Shown here: one piece after another, positions 50,350 to 59,333 of the stretch
Position numbering within the stretch: position 1 is the stretch's first letter
Layout: every line of letters begins with the position of its first letter
Assembly (NCBI RefSeq): GCF_039710355.1
Contig: NZ_JBDKWZ010000017.1
Coordinates: 1 to 64,000, forward strand
From: Rapidithrix thailandica
GTDB lineage: Bacteria; Bacteroidota; Bacteroidia; Cytophagales; Flammeovirgaceae
Length of the DNA stretch: 64,000 nucleotides
Reading direction: 5' to 3'
The notes under the pieces: generated by a model
Told to the model about the DNA's origin: nothing
The model's input: the letters and a program-made list of their open reading frames with translations, nothing else
The model's database searches: none
Program-made: the position numbers and the translations under genes

Positions 50350-52083
50350 TTATTTTTTATGGGTATTGGTCTGTAAGGCAAGTTTTTGTTTTTCACTAAG
50401 GGGGGCGCTGACATGGTGATCAAAGTGATCGATGGCATCCTGAATATTCATAAATACGGCATCTTTGCCAATTAACTCAATCAGACCACTTTTAAAAAAT
50501 ACATCTCTGACAGGACCAATTACTTTGGAAAAGTAAATACGGATCCCTTGATGTTGCAAATCTTTGACCAACTCTTTCAACATAAACACAGCACTGGAAT
50601 CCAAGGCGCTGATAGGCTCAGCATGGAGGATGATCAGGCGGAGCTTCCCTTCTTTTTTTTCAAGCAATTGATAAATCCGGTCTCTGAAATAATTAGCATT
50701 GGCAAAATAGATAGGAGCGTCAAAGCGGAAGACCAGAAGATCTTCCCGTTCCAAGGCCTCCGGGTAGCGATCCACATTGCGGTAGTAGTCGGTGGTGCCG
50801 ATTTTTCCCAGGACGGCAGTATGCGGATAAGCGCTGCGGTAAATAACCATTGCCAATGACAAAACCACCCCGGTGGCAATACCTTCCTTTATACCAAAGG
50901 TCAAAGTAACCACAAAGGTCAAAGCGAGCATAAAAAAATCGGTCCGGTCACTTTCCCATAAGTTTTTCGCTTCTTTAAAATCTATCAAACCCCAGACGGA
51001 CACTATAATGATAGCTGCTAAAACGGATTGAGGTAAATAATAGAACAATGGGGTTAAAAACAATAGTGTTAAGGCTACTACAGCGGCACTGATCAAAGAG
51101 GCTATTCCGGTTTTTGCTCCTGCCTGGTCATTGACAGCCGAGCGGGAAAAACCTCCGGTAGTTGGAAATGCCTTAAAAAAAGAGCCGGTTATATTGGCCA
51201 TTCCCAAGGCGATGAGCTCTTGATTCGGGACGATTTCGTAACTTTTGTGTTTCGCTTGCAAGGCTTTGGCCACCGAGATGGCTTCCATAAAAGCGATGAT
51301 GGCAATGGTAACGGCAATGGGAAATAGTTGTGTGAGGTTTTCCCATTGTAAATTGGGGAGGCTGGGAGAGGGAAGTCCTTTGGGCACATCTCCTACAATG
51401 GCAAGACCATAAGTTTGTAAGTGAAAGGCATACACCAGTATACTCCCGGTAACAACGGCCAGAACGGCTCCGGGTAATGAAGGGGCCACTTTTTTAAGTA
51501 ATCTGATCAAGAAAATAGCCCCAAGTCCTAGCAAGAAAGTCGGCCAGTGAATATGAGATATGTGTTCGAATAAGTAGGTGACAATGACATGCACCTGATT
51601 ACTTCGAGGCATTTCGATGCCCAACAAATGTTTCAACTGGCTCATCCCGATGATGATGGCTGCGGCTGAAGTAAATCCGCTGATGACGGGCCGGGAGAGA
51701 AAGTTGACCAAAAAGCCCAAACGTAAGATTCCTAAAGTCAACTGAATGGCTCCTACCATCAGGGCCAGTGTAATGGCTAATTGAATATAATTGTCCGAAC
51801 CGAGCACTGCCAGTTGTCCAACCCCTGCCGCGATCAGTAAGGAGTCCGTAGCGATCGGAGCAACGGAAAGTTGGCGGGAAGTGCCCAGAAGAGCATAAAT
51901 TCCAAGGGGAAATAAAGAAGCGTATAATCCGTAAATGGGGGGCATACCGGCTAACATTGCATAGGCCATTCCTTGTGGAATTAATAGTATGCCCACGGTC
52001 AATCCGGCACTGACATCTCCTTTTAAATTCCCTTTTTGATAGCGTGGTAACCAGTCTAGTATAGGGATGAATTTCTTCAGCAT
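50350..52083 (-). CDS. SulP-family sulfate/anion permease with STAS domain
   Basis: 577 residues. SulP signatures are AGLTVGILLIPQGMAYAMLA with GMPPIYGLYASLFPLGIYAL, and GSFFKAFPTTGGFSRSAVND in the transport core; about 12 membrane segments. The C-terminal STAS domain (about 445-545) has YFANANYFRDRIYQLL, then LILHAEPISALDSSAVFMLK with the Ser-Ala-Leu-Asp-Ser loop. It is closer to classical sulfate permeases than the 39451 paralogue. A CRP/FNR-like palindrome and an exact -7 box sit upstream, and a CRP/FNR gene is the next gene on the same strand, pointing to regulated anion uptake. Confidence 0.92.
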   Translation of the reverse strand: MLKKFIPILDWLPRYQKGNLKGDVSAGLTVGILLIPQGMAYAMLAGMPPIYGLYASLFPLGIYALLGTSRQLSVAPIATDSLLIAAGVGQLAVLGSDNYIQLAITLALMVGAIQLTLGILRLGFLVNFLSRPVISGFTSAAAIIIGMSQLKHLLGIEMPRSNQVHVIVTYLFEHISHIHWPTFLLGLGAIFLIRLLKKVAPSLPGAVLAVVTGSILVYAFHLQTYGLAIVGDVPKGLPSPSLPNLQWENLTQLFPIAVTIAIIAFMEAISVAKALQAKHKSYEIVPNQELIALGMANITGSFFKAFPTTGGFSRSAVNDQAGAKTGIASLISAAVVALTLLFLTPLFYYLPQSVLAAIIIVSVWGLIDFKEAKNLWESDRTDFFMLALTFVVTLTFGIKEGIATGVVLSLAMVIYRSAYPHTAVLGKIGTTDYYRNVDRYPEALEREDLLVFRFDAPIYFANANYFRDRIYQLLEKKEGKLRLIILHAEPISALDSSAVFMLKELVKDLQHQGIRIYFSKVIGPVRDVFFKSGLIELIGKDAVFMNIQDAIDHFDHHVSAPLSEKQKLALQTNTHKK

Positions 52084-52110
52084 AATTTATTCTCTTGCTC
52101 AGGTACCCTG

Positions 52111-52118
52111 CAAAGGTA
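52111..52118 (-). promoter_or_regulatory. -7 box TACCTTTG of the SulP promoter
   Basis: Read on the minus strand the bases are TACCTTTG, an exact TAnnTTTG match, 28 bp upstream of the SulP start codon. Confidence 0.6.
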
Positions 52119-52140
52119 GTGGGAGGACAGAGCCAGGTCA

Positions 52141-52154
52141 GTAACTTTTGTTAC
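52141..52154. promoter_or_regulatory. CRP/FNR-like operator GTAAC-N4-GTTAC
   Basis: A perfect 5-bp inverted repeat with a 4-bp spacer. Its centre (52147.5) is 29.5 bp upstream of the first T of the SulP -7 box, the same distance as in the hmp promoter. The likely binder is the CRP/FNR protein encoded at 52247-52879. Confidence 0.6.
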
Positions 52155-52246
52155 AAAGTAGGGAGTTGGTTTTGACCGGTGACAAGACACTTTTTCCTAA
52201 GTGCCTTAGCTTCCTATGGTTATAGGATTTAAACTTTGTAAAAGAA

Positions 52247-52879
52247 CTATAGTTTTAATAATTCGAGTTTATTTCTGGAAAGCCGGATATACCCCTGTTT
52301 TTCCAACTGTTTTAGCAACCTGGAAATCACCACTCTGGAAGTGTTGAGTTCATAAGCAATTTCCTGATGCGTGTAATGGATTGTGGTGCTTTTGATGACC
52401 ATCGCCTTGTCCTTGAGGTATTTCAACAGCCTTTCATCCATCTTTTTGAATGCGATGCTATCAATCGTTTCGAGCATTTCATCCAAACGGAGATTATACG
52501 ATTGAAAAATAAACCTTCGCCAGGAAGGGTACAGGGTGAGCCAGTGATCCATATAATGTGTCGGAATCATCATTAACTCGGTATTGTCTTCGGCTACGGC
52601 CCGGATTTCACTTTTCTTTTGTGCAATACAACAGGTAAGCGACATGGCACAGGTATCCCCTCCTTCCAGGTAATATAAAAATAGCTCATTGCCTTGTGCA
52701 TCTTCCCGGATAATTTTGATGGCCCCGGTCAATAACAAAGGAATGCTTTTAATATAATCTCCCACTTCTATAAGTACCGTTCCTTGAGGGATTTTACGGT
52801 ATTGAGCCACCTTGTTGATTTCTTCTATCAACTTTTCTTCAAACAGAGTCCCATAGTATTCCCGAAGCAACTCGATCAT
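52247..52879 (-). CDS. CRP/FNR-family transcriptional regulator upstream of SulP
   Basis: 210 residues from the ATG at 52879; an extension to 52960 adds a non-conserved tail. The cNMP-type barrel (about 15-125) contains FLYYLEGGDTCAMSLTCCIA with a Cys-rich patch (three Cys within ten residues) found in a large Bacteroidota subgroup. The HTH is HYTHQEIAYELNTSRVVISR, with Val in place of the usual Glu of the recognition helix, which fits a non-TGA half-site such as GTAAC. It lies 164 bp upstream of the SulP gene in the same direction. Confidence 0.88.
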   Translation of the reverse strand: MIELLREYYGTLFEEKLIEEINKVAQYRKIPQGTVLIEVGDYIKSIPLLLTGAIKIIREDAQGNELFLYYLEGGDTCAMSLTCCIAQKKSEIRAVAEDNTELMMIPTHYMDHWLTLYPSWRRFIFQSYNLRLDEMLETIDSIAFKKMDERLLKYLKDKAMVIKSTTIHYTHQEIAYELNTSRVVISRLLKQLEKQGYIRLSRNKLELLKL

Positions 52880-53209
52880 AATTTTACAATTTAAGGCTTT
52901 TATAACAGCTTGTTTGGCGATTTGCCTATCAAAGATATTCAAGGGCCGGAGGATTTGCAATGCTATGCCCGGAGCTTAGAACTCTCACAAGGGATACACA
53001 AGCGGGTGCTTGCCCTTTGCTTTTCTTCGTGTATTTTTGTAAGTATGCCGGTTGGAAGGATTTATCTGTACGGATATTCACAAAGTTTTTTTCCGGAGGG
53101 GTTCCATGAATTCTTGTTGATAGCCATCCGAAAATTTTGTTTATCTGCTTACCTTTCAAGGAATTGACAAAAGAACGTCCATGCCGGAGGAAAAACGAAA
53201 AGTAATAGT
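52880..53209. other. Divergent intergenic region
   Basis: 330 bp between the divergent CRP/FNR and hisB genes. Short frames cross it on both strands but none looks coding. No exact -7 box or operator was found. Confidence 0.4.
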
Positions 53210-54310
53210 ATGAAAAAGAGAGTTTTATTTATTGATCGTGACGGTACGATTATCGTAGAGCCACCCGTGGACTTTCAGGTGGATTCCTTGGAAAAATTGG
53301 AGTTTTTTCCCGGGGCAATTACCAATTTGCATAAAATTGCCAAAGAACTGGATTATGAATTGGTTATGGTGACCAATCAAGACGGCTTGGGGACTGCCTC
53401 CTTCCCTGAGGATACGTTTTGGCCAGCGCAAAATAAAATGCTGAAAATCTTGGAGAACGAGGGGATAGAGTTTACAAAAATTCATGTCGATCGCAGTTTC
53501 GAAGAAGACAATGCTCCCACCCGGAAACCTCGTACAGGGATGCTTACGGAATACTTTGATGCCGAAAAGTACGATTTGGCGAATTCCTATGTAATTGGTG
53601 ACCGGCCTACTGATGTCGAATTGGCTAAAAACCTGGGCGCACAGGCCATTTTCCTTGCGGAGGAAGCACATACAGAGGCCGCGCTAACAACATTAGACTG
53701 GGCGGAAATTTACCGTTTCCTGAAATTGCCGGCCCGGAGTGCTACGGTACACAGGGTAACCAAAGAAACGGATATTTATATACACCTGAATCTGGATGGA
53801 AATGGTAAAAGTGAGATCAGTACCGGCTTAGGCTTTTTTGACCATATGTTGGATCAGCTTTCCAGACACTCAGGTGCGGATTTGGAAATTAAAGTAAAGG
53901 GCGACCTTCAGATTGATGAACACCATACCATTGAAGATACGGCCTTGGCTTTGGGCGAAACGTATTTTAAAGCCTTGGGAGATAAGAAAGGCATTACCCG
54001 TTATGGTTTCCTCTTACCAATGGACGATGCCCTGGCACAAGTGGCCATTGACTTTTCGGGGAGAAGCTGGCTGGTATGGGATGCGGAGTTTAAAAGAGAA
54101 AAAATCGGTGAAATGCCCACAGAAATGTTTTACCATTTCTTTAAATCCTTCTCTGATACGGCTAAGTGCAACCTCAATATTAAAGTAGAAGGGGATAACG
54201 AACACCATAAAATCGAGGCCATATTTAAAGCTTTGGCCAAAGCAATTAAAATGGCGGTAACCAGAGATATTGCAAACAATCAGGTGCCTTCTACCAAAGG
54301 TGTATTGTAA
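53210..54310 (+). CDS. hisB: Bifunctional histidinol-phosphatase / imidazoleglycerol-phosphate dehydratase
   Basis: 366 residues. The N-terminal HAD phosphatase (about 1-165) has FIDRDGTIIVEPP with the nucleophile and acid Asp9/Asp11, and a Mg site in YVIGDRPTDVELAKNLG. The C-terminal IGPD domain (about 175-366) has the two Mn-site motifs DHMLDQLSRHSG and DEHHTIEDTALALG and the later DNEHHKIEAIFKALA. The enzyme performs steps 6 and 8 of histidine biosynthesis. The fused form is the usual one in Bacteroidota. No other his gene is in the window, so the pathway genes are dispersed or hisB stands at the end of a broken operon. Confidence 0.96.
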   Translation: MKKRVLFIDRDGTIIVEPPVDFQVDSLEKLEFFPGAITNLHKIAKELDYELVMVTNQDGLGTASFPEDTFWPAQNKMLKILENEGIEFTKIHVDRSFEEDNAPTRKPRTGMLTEYFDAEKYDLANSYVIGDRPTDVELAKNLGAQAIFLAEEAHTEAALTTLDWAEIYRFLKLPARSATVHRVTKETDIYIHLNLDGNGKSEISTGLGFFDHMLDQLSRHSGADLEIKVKGDLQIDEHHTIEDTALALGETYFKALGDKKGITRYGFLLPMDDALAQVAIDFSGRSWLVWDAEFKREKIGEMPTEMFYHFFKSFSDTAKCNLNIKVEGDNEHHKIEAIFKALAKAIKMAVTRDIANNQVPSTKGVL

Positions 54311-54408
54311 AAACTAAACACCGGGAACAGAAGGAGAGGAGGGACATGGTGACAAACTAGTGCTCCGTCTTTCTGTTTCTTTATCTTTCAAAACCCTTAT
54401 TAAGATTT

Positions 54409-54954
54409 ATGGCGAGAGTATTTGGTTTATTGATCCTGATCAGTGGCTTTTTGTGTCAAGTTGTAATAGCGCAAGAATTTGAAACAAAACCCCGGAAATA
54501 CCCGGTAGGAATGAGTAATTATAAAGAAGGGGGGAATTACATAAAGGTGACTTACGGCAGGCCCAAGCTCCGGTATGAACGAAGCCTTACTTTTGGGTAC
54601 AATGTGCCCTATGGAAAAATTTGGCGGACAGGAGCGGACGATGCTACGGAAATTACCTTTTCTCAACGGGTAAAACTATTTGATCAGGAATTGGAACCGG
54701 GGACGTATACCTTGTTCACCATTCCGGACCAGGAAACCTGGACGGTCATTTTAAACAGTGAACCGGGACAGTGGGGCTTATACAAATATGACCCGGCAAA
54801 GGATGTGTTGAGGCAGGAAGTCCCCTTGTACAAGCCGCCAAAAGTATTTCAAGAGTTTACCATCCATATGCAAAAATCGGAGAAGGGTGTGGACATTGTC
54901 GTCTTGTATGAACGGATTTCTATTCGCCTGCCTGTAGAATTTATCGAAGAGTAA
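54409..54954 (+). CDS. DUF2911 domain protein, exported
   Basis: 181 residues. A signal peptide (LILISGFLCQVVIAQEF) is followed by a DUF2911 domain: VTYGRPKLRYERSLTF, then GKIWRTGADDATEITFSQ and ELEPGTYTLFTIPDQETW. The family is common in Bacteroidota and has no assigned role. It lies 98 bp after hisB on the same strand, probably as a separate transcript. Confidence 0.88.
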   Translation: MARVFGLLILISGFLCQVVIAQEFETKPRKYPVGMSNYKEGGNYIKVTYGRPKLRYERSLTFGYNVPYGKIWRTGADDATEITFSQRVKLFDQELEPGTYTLFTIPDQETWTVILNSEPGQWGLYKYDPAKDVLRQEVPLYKPPKVFQEFTIHMQKSEKGVDIVVLYERISIRLPVEFIEE

Positions 54955-54959
54955 AAACG

Positions 54960-54991
54960 AAAAGCCTGTGAATAAACCATCACAGGCTTTT
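54960..54991. terminator. Terminator after the DUF2911 gene
   Basis: AAAAGCCTGTGA (54960-54971) pairs with TCACAGGCTTTT (54980-54991), 8-nt loop, A and T tracts on both sides, between converging genes. Confidence 0.85.
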
Positions 54992-55051
54992 TGACGGATT
55001 CGCTTGAACTGAGTTCGCTTGATTAAAAACATCAGTTAAGCAGGCCCGCTG

Positions 55052-55651
55052 TTATTTACAATACTTTTGAATGGCATCGTTGGCATTCTTCTCTCCCAGG
55101 TTCAATGCCTTTTGCAAATCGGCACAACCTTTTTCTTGTTTCTTTGCCTGTATGTTGATCACCCCCCGGTACAAATAGGCCCCGCCTAAGTTTTTGTTAT
55201 AGCGGATTGCGTTGTTAAAATTTTCCAAAGCAGGGCGAAATTCCCCCTTCTGATAATGGGCCCTTCCCATAATGAAATAAGCTTCGGCATGATTGTTTTT
55301 TAAATTCAAAACCGATTGCATATTACTGACAACGGCATCGTATTTCTTTAATTTAAAATTGATCATACCCATCCCCATAAAATAACTGGTTTCATTCGGG
55401 TTGATCTGAGCCGCTTGCTTAAAGTCTTCGTAGGCTTCTTCGAGTTGCCCTTGTTCTTCATAAGCCCGGCCCCGGTTGTAAAAAGTCTCTCCGTCTTTTG
55501 GGTGTTCTTGGATGTAATCAGTATAAGCTGAGATGGCTTTGTCGTACTGTCCGGAATGAAAGAATTCATCCCCTTGCTCTGTTTGGTTTTTACTGCAACC
55601 AAACAGCACTATGGCAGTGATAAACACTGCGATTTTGGTTAAATAATCCAT
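55052..55651 (-). CDS. TPR-repeat lipoprotein
   Basis: 199 residues from the ATG at 55651, chosen because it begins a lipoprotein signal (MDYLTKIAVFITAIVLFGC, lipobox LFGC); an upstream in-frame ATG adds 15 residues before it. Five TPR units follow (AISAYTDYIQEHPKDGETFY, AYEDFKQAAQINPNETSYFM, and so on). Such lipoproteins act as scaffolds at the periplasmic face of a membrane; no partner is evident. Confidence 0.85.
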   Translation of the reverse strand: MDYLTKIAVFITAIVLFGCSKNQTEQGDEFFHSGQYDKAISAYTDYIQEHPKDGETFYNRGRAYEEQGQLEEAYEDFKQAAQINPNETSYFMGMGMINFKLKKYDAVVSNMQSVLNLKNNHAEAYFIMGRAHYQKGEFRPALENFNNAIRYNKNLGGAYLYRGVINIQAKKQEKGCADLQKALNLGEKNANDAIQKYCK

Positions 55652-55926
55652 AAAGTGATAGTGGTATGAATTTAATGTTGAAAAAACTGATTGCAAAATT
55701 AAAGAGAATAGAGGCGATTGGAAAATATATTCAAAGCCCTGTAGAAAGGATAAATAGAAATGATTGTTTTCAAACAGCTGATTATTAGTTGCTTATATAT
55801 GCTTTAGGGGTAGTATTATAGAAATGTTAAAATACTATAAAAAGCACGGCAAATTTTAATAAAGAAAGAAGCATCGGTAAAATCAGGGTTTTCAAGGGAA
55901 GGCTTAATGATTGGGAGAGAGGCTGA

Positions 55927-56229
55927 TTATTCGGATTCTAACAGGTAAATTTTTTCTCCTTTCTTTTTAAAAAGGTACTTCTCCCGGGCAAATTTTTCCA
56001 ATTCAGACGGATCACTATTTAACTCTTTTAAGTTTTTGTGCATCTCTTCAATACCTTGTTGGTAAAAGGCTTTTTCACTTTCCAATTCTTCAATACTTTT
56101 ATCCAGTTTCCTTTGGTTGGTCAGACTATTGGAATCAAAGAAAATCATCCATACCAAAAACGATACCCCTATTAAGAAGTAGAAGTTTTTGATAATGCGA
56201 AGCAGAATATTGGAGCTTTGTGATTTCAT
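55927..56229 (-). CDS. DivIC/FtsB-like septum formation protein
   Basis: 100 residues from the ATG at 56229; a longer frame to 56358 adds residues the family lacks. One membrane span (about 11-30, NFYFLIGVSFLVWMIFFDSN) is followed by a coiled coil (LDKSIEELESEKAFYQQGIE) and the conserved ELEKFAREKYLFKKKGEKIY block of the septum-initiator family. The product belongs in the FtsB-FtsL-FtsQ divisome subcomplex. Monocistronic here. Confidence 0.88.
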   Translation of the reverse strand: MKSQSSNILLRIIKNFYFLIGVSFLVWMIFFDSNSLTNQRKLDKSIEELESEKAFYQQGIEEMHKNLKELNSDPSELEKFAREKYLFKKKGEKIYLLESE

Positions 56230-56401
56230 ACTACGAAGATAGAGATTATTTCCTATTATTTCCATATTTCTGAGAACACTGCCAATCCACTGCAAAGCAA
56301 AATAACACAGAGTGAAAATTTCGGCAATAGTAGCTACCTTTGAAGAGCATTTAAACAATCAATGAACGCCATAGATTGTTTTCAACATCAAAGGACAAAA
56401 G

Positions 56402-56761
56402 ATGAAAAGAACCTTAATATTAGGTGCATCCCCCAATATCAATCGCTACGCTTACAAAGCGGCCCATATGTTAAAAGAATACGGGCATGAAATTGTAAAT
56501 GTAGGCATCAAAAAAGGAGAGTTGGCAGGGGAAAAAATTCACAACCATAAAGCTGTTTTTCAAGGGGTGGATACGGTTACATTATATATCGGAGCGCAGC
56601 ACCAGCCAGAGTGGTATACCTATATCTTGGAAACCAAACCTAAACGTCTGATTTTTAACCCGGGAACCGAAAATCCCGAATTGGCTTCCTTGGCAGATGC
56701 GCATGATATTGAAACACTGCAGGCTTGTACATTAGTGATGTTATCTGTGGGAAATTATTGA
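56402..56761 (+). CDS. CoA-binding domain protein
   Basis: 119 residues with a single CoA-binding Rossmann-like fold: TLILGASPNINRYAYKAAHM, then GHEIVNVGIKKGELAG, TVTLYIGAQHQPEWY and RLIFNPGTENPEL. Stand-alone proteins of this kind resemble the N-terminal domain of succinyl-CoA synthetase alpha; their role is unknown. It lies 35 bp upstream of a histone-deacetylase-like gene and is probably co-transcribed. Confidence 0.9.
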   Translation: MKRTLILGASPNINRYAYKAAHMLKEYGHEIVNVGIKKGELAGEKIHNHKAVFQGVDTVTLYIGAQHQPEWYTYILETKPKRLIFNPGTENPELASLADAHDIETLQACTLVMLSVGNY

Positions 56762-56796
56762 TTTGGGCTTTTTTAAGCCCGGCCTTCTATTGATCT

Positions 56797-57702
56797 ATGA
56801 TGCTTAAAATAGCCTATTCATCCATATACCGGCACCCACTGCCCGATGAACACCGTTTTCCGATGATTAAATACGAACTGTTGCCAGAGCAATTGTTGTA
56901 TGAAGGGACGGTAAATGAGGAGAATTTTTTCGAGCCGGGAGCCATCAGTGAGTCTCTTATCATTTTGTCGCATGAGGCTGATTACTGGCAACGTTTGCGC
57001 AATTTGCAATTGACCCGGAAAGAGGAGATACGCACGGGCTTTCCCCATTCGAAAGAGCTCATAGACCGGGAGCAAGTGATTTGCGAAGGGACACTGCAAT
57101 GTGCCCTTTATGCTTTGGAGTATGGGGTTGCCATGAATATTGCCGGAGGAACACATCATGCATTTACGGATAGGGGGGAGGGGTTTTGTTTGTTAAATGA
57201 TATTGCCATTGCCGCCAATTATCTTTTAAAATATCACCATATAAATAAAGTATTGGTAGTAGACCTGGATGTACATCAGGGAAATGGCACAGCTCAAATT
57301 TTTCAGGACAATCCCCAAGTATTTACTTTCAGTATGCATGGAGAGCGGAATTATCCATTACAAAAAGAGCGGTCGGATTTGGATATCGGTTTGCCGGATG
57401 GTACGGACGATCGCGCTTATTTGAAAGTTCTTTCTTATCAACTACCTAAACTGATAGAAGAAGTAGCCCCTGAATTTGTCTTTTTTCAATCAGGTGTGGA
57501 TGTATTGGCCTCCGACCGTCTGGGTAAATTATCCTTGACGGTTCAAGGGTGTAAGGAGCGGGACCGTATTGTGTTGGAAGCTTGTAAAACGAACCGGATT
57601 CCGGTGATGGCAAGCATGGGAGGTGGGTACTCCAGTAAAGTGAGTCATATTGTAGAAGCCCACGCCAATACCTACCGTTTGGCCCAGTTTTATTATTTTT
57701 AG
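56797..57702 (+). CDS. Histone deacetylase-like (AcuC/acetoin-utilisation type) amidohydrolase
   Basis: 301 residues in the class I/II HDAC arginase fold. The active-site His pair is in GGTHHAFTDRGEGFCLLND, the zinc ligands in VVDLDVHQGNGTAQIF and FQSGVDVLASDRLGKL, and GGGYSSKV closes the site. The bacterial relatives deacylate acetylated small molecules, polyamines or lysines (including acetyl-CoA synthetase). Cytoplasmic. It follows the CoA-binding gene by 35 bp, so a link to acyl-CoA metabolism is plausible. Confidence 0.9.
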   Translation: MMLKIAYSSIYRHPLPDEHRFPMIKYELLPEQLLYEGTVNEENFFEPGAISESLIILSHEADYWQRLRNLQLTRKEEIRTGFPHSKELIDREQVICEGTLQCALYALEYGVAMNIAGGTHHAFTDRGEGFCLLNDIAIAANYLLKYHHINKVLVVDLDVHQGNGTAQIFQDNPQVFTFSMHGERNYPLQKERSDLDIGLPDGTDDRAYLKVLSYQLPKLIEEVAPEFVFFQSGVDVLASDRLGKLSLTVQGCKERDRIVLEACKTNRIPVMASMGGGYSSKVSHIVEAHANTYRLAQFYYF

Positions 57703-57800
57703 CCTTTATACTAAAAGCTATTTCTAAAATGGAAGTAAAACTTAGTGAAAGAGCACCCTGTCCCTTTTCTTGATTGGGTGTCAGCTTTTCAATCATTATT

Positions 57801-59333
57801 TTATGGGATTCCTATGTTGTATTTACCGGGGGCCAAAATGGCATTGGGATCCAGGCATTGTTTCAGTTGGTTCAATACGTTTTGGTAACCTTTTTTTCTA
57901 GGGGAAAGGTATTGATACTTGCCAGAGCCGCTCCGGTAAGGGTGGAACCCCGCTTCGCTCAGTACTTGTGTACATTCCTTGTAGAACGTTTGCGCTTTTG
58001 CCATAGAACTTTCGGTCTTTTCATAAGTAATATTAGCTATCATGATAAAAGACCTGGGGTTGATAGAGGTAAAGGTTACCCTGTATTCGTATTGGTGTTT
58101 TGCAAATAGAGCTGCGGTGATGTCTTGCATTTTGCAAAGGCTGTCGGCCGATGCCTCACTGACTGCACAAATCCATTGGAAGTGTTTGGGAAGTTTGGAT
58201 ACCTGTATTTCAGAAGTATCCACTTGTTGGCTCAGTAAGGTCTGAATAGGGCTGTCAGAAGGAATGCCTTTCATTAAGTCAAAAGCATCTTTGATCACCG
58301 GATAGGTGTCTATAGGAGTAATATATTTATCTACCCACTGAACGAAACGCAAAAGCCGGTCGGTAATAAACCATATTTTACAATGCTTAAACTGTGTGTT
58401 GAATGCCTTTCGAATAAGCTTCTTTTTAGCATTTACAATACTTGCAGGGCCTGAGAGAGAACCGCTCAAGTTCCAGGCTCCTACATAACGGTTGTTTTCA
58501 TCGCCAACCGTCCGGGTTTTATTGGCAATATGGACCGTACTGTTGATAATATTTTGCAAGCGTAATTCCCGGAGGGTATCCACCAGTTTAGGAAGATCAT
58601 TTTCTACAGGAGTGGAAAAGATAAACATACAGTTTTTTTCCGGTTTAGGCATTAGTTCTATGGTTACTTCCGTAACAATGCCCAGATTGGATTGAGAGAA
58701 CAGACCTTCCAATACAGGGCCTAGTCCCTGCCGGTATGTATGCAATGCGTTGGCATGAGTAAAGCAACCGAATCCTGTTTGGATCACATCCGCATTGGGA
58801 AGGACCACTTTCATATTGACAATTCTGGAAAAGCGGTCGCCATAGTCCGTATGTCCGAATCCCCTTTCCAGCAGGTTGCCGACAATACTTGCGTTGCTTC
58901 CGGCTCCGGTTACATCCATTGCCAAAGGCCTGCCCGGATGTTTTTGGAGGGTTTGATAGAGTTGGGTTTGGGAAACTCCTGCCTCTACTGTAGCATAACA
59001 TAACTCCGGATTGATAGCAATAACCCGGTTCATCAAACTCAGATCCAGGATGATTTGGCCTGCGGATGTACCTTGTTTGTTGCCATAGCCAAAGTTTTGA
59101 CCACGGGAGATCGGGAATAAAGTGAGTCGCTCTTCATTGGCGAATTGAACCAATTGGCTAATTTGTTCAGTAGTGTGGGGGAATACTACATACATTGGGC
59201 GGACGGTATCTCCACAACTATTTAAACTGTATTCAACTACCGTCTGCCGGTCAAACTTGACATATTCCTCTCCACAAATTTTTATGAGGCGATGAGTAAG
59301 GTACTCTCGCTTTTGAAGCTTTGCAGGTTCCAT
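57801..59333 (-). CDS. VAO/4-cresol-dehydrogenase-type FAD oxidase acting on para-substituted phenols
   Basis: 510 residues. The PCMH-type FAD domain starts YVVFPHTTEQISQLVQFANE and follows the 4-phenol-oxidising subfamily: ISRGQNFGYGNKQG (Tyr of the phenolate pocket), ILDLSLMNRVIAINPELCYA, GNLLERGFGHTDYGDRF, and LGPVLEGLFSQSNLGIVTEV. Near the end PYRSGSGKYQYL keeps the Tyr466-Arg467 pair that, with the first Tyr, holds the phenolate in vanillyl-alcohol oxidase and p-cresol methylhydroxylase. The Asp involved in VAO benzylic chemistry appears to be replaced in DVTGAGSNAS. Its first 52 bp overlap the end of the FeeM-like gene, indicating translational coupling. A plausible substrate is the N-acyl-tyrosine made by that gene; this is inference. 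Confidence 0.85.
   Translation of the reverse strand: MEPAKLQKREYLTHRLIKICGEEYVKFDRQTVVEYSLNSCGDTVRPMYVVFPHTTEQISQLVQFANEERLTLFPISRGQNFGYGNKQGTSAGQIILDLSLMNRVIAINPELCYATVEAGVSQTQLYQTLQKHPGRPLAMDVTGAGSNASIVGNLLERGFGHTDYGDRFSRIVNMKVVLPNADVIQTGFGCFTHANALHTYRQGLGPVLEGLFSQSNLGIVTEVTIELMPKPEKNCMFIFSTPVENDLPKLVDTLRELRLQNIINSTVHIANKTRTVGDENNRYVGAWNLSGSLSGPASIVNAKKKLIRKAFNTQFKHCKIWFITDRLLRFVQWVDKYITPIDTYPVIKDAFDLMKGIPSDSPIQTLLSQQVDTSEIQVSKLPKHFQWICAVSEASADSLCKMQDITAALFAKHQYEYRVTFTSINPRSFIMIANITYEKTESSMAKAQTFYKECTQVLSEAGFHPYRSGSGKYQYLSPRKKGYQNVLNQLKQCLDPNAILAPGKYNIGIP

Noticed and set aside
50178..50399. 73-codon + strand ORF running into the SulP gene end
   Set aside because: It overlaps the SulP coding sequence on the other strand and has no features of a protein.
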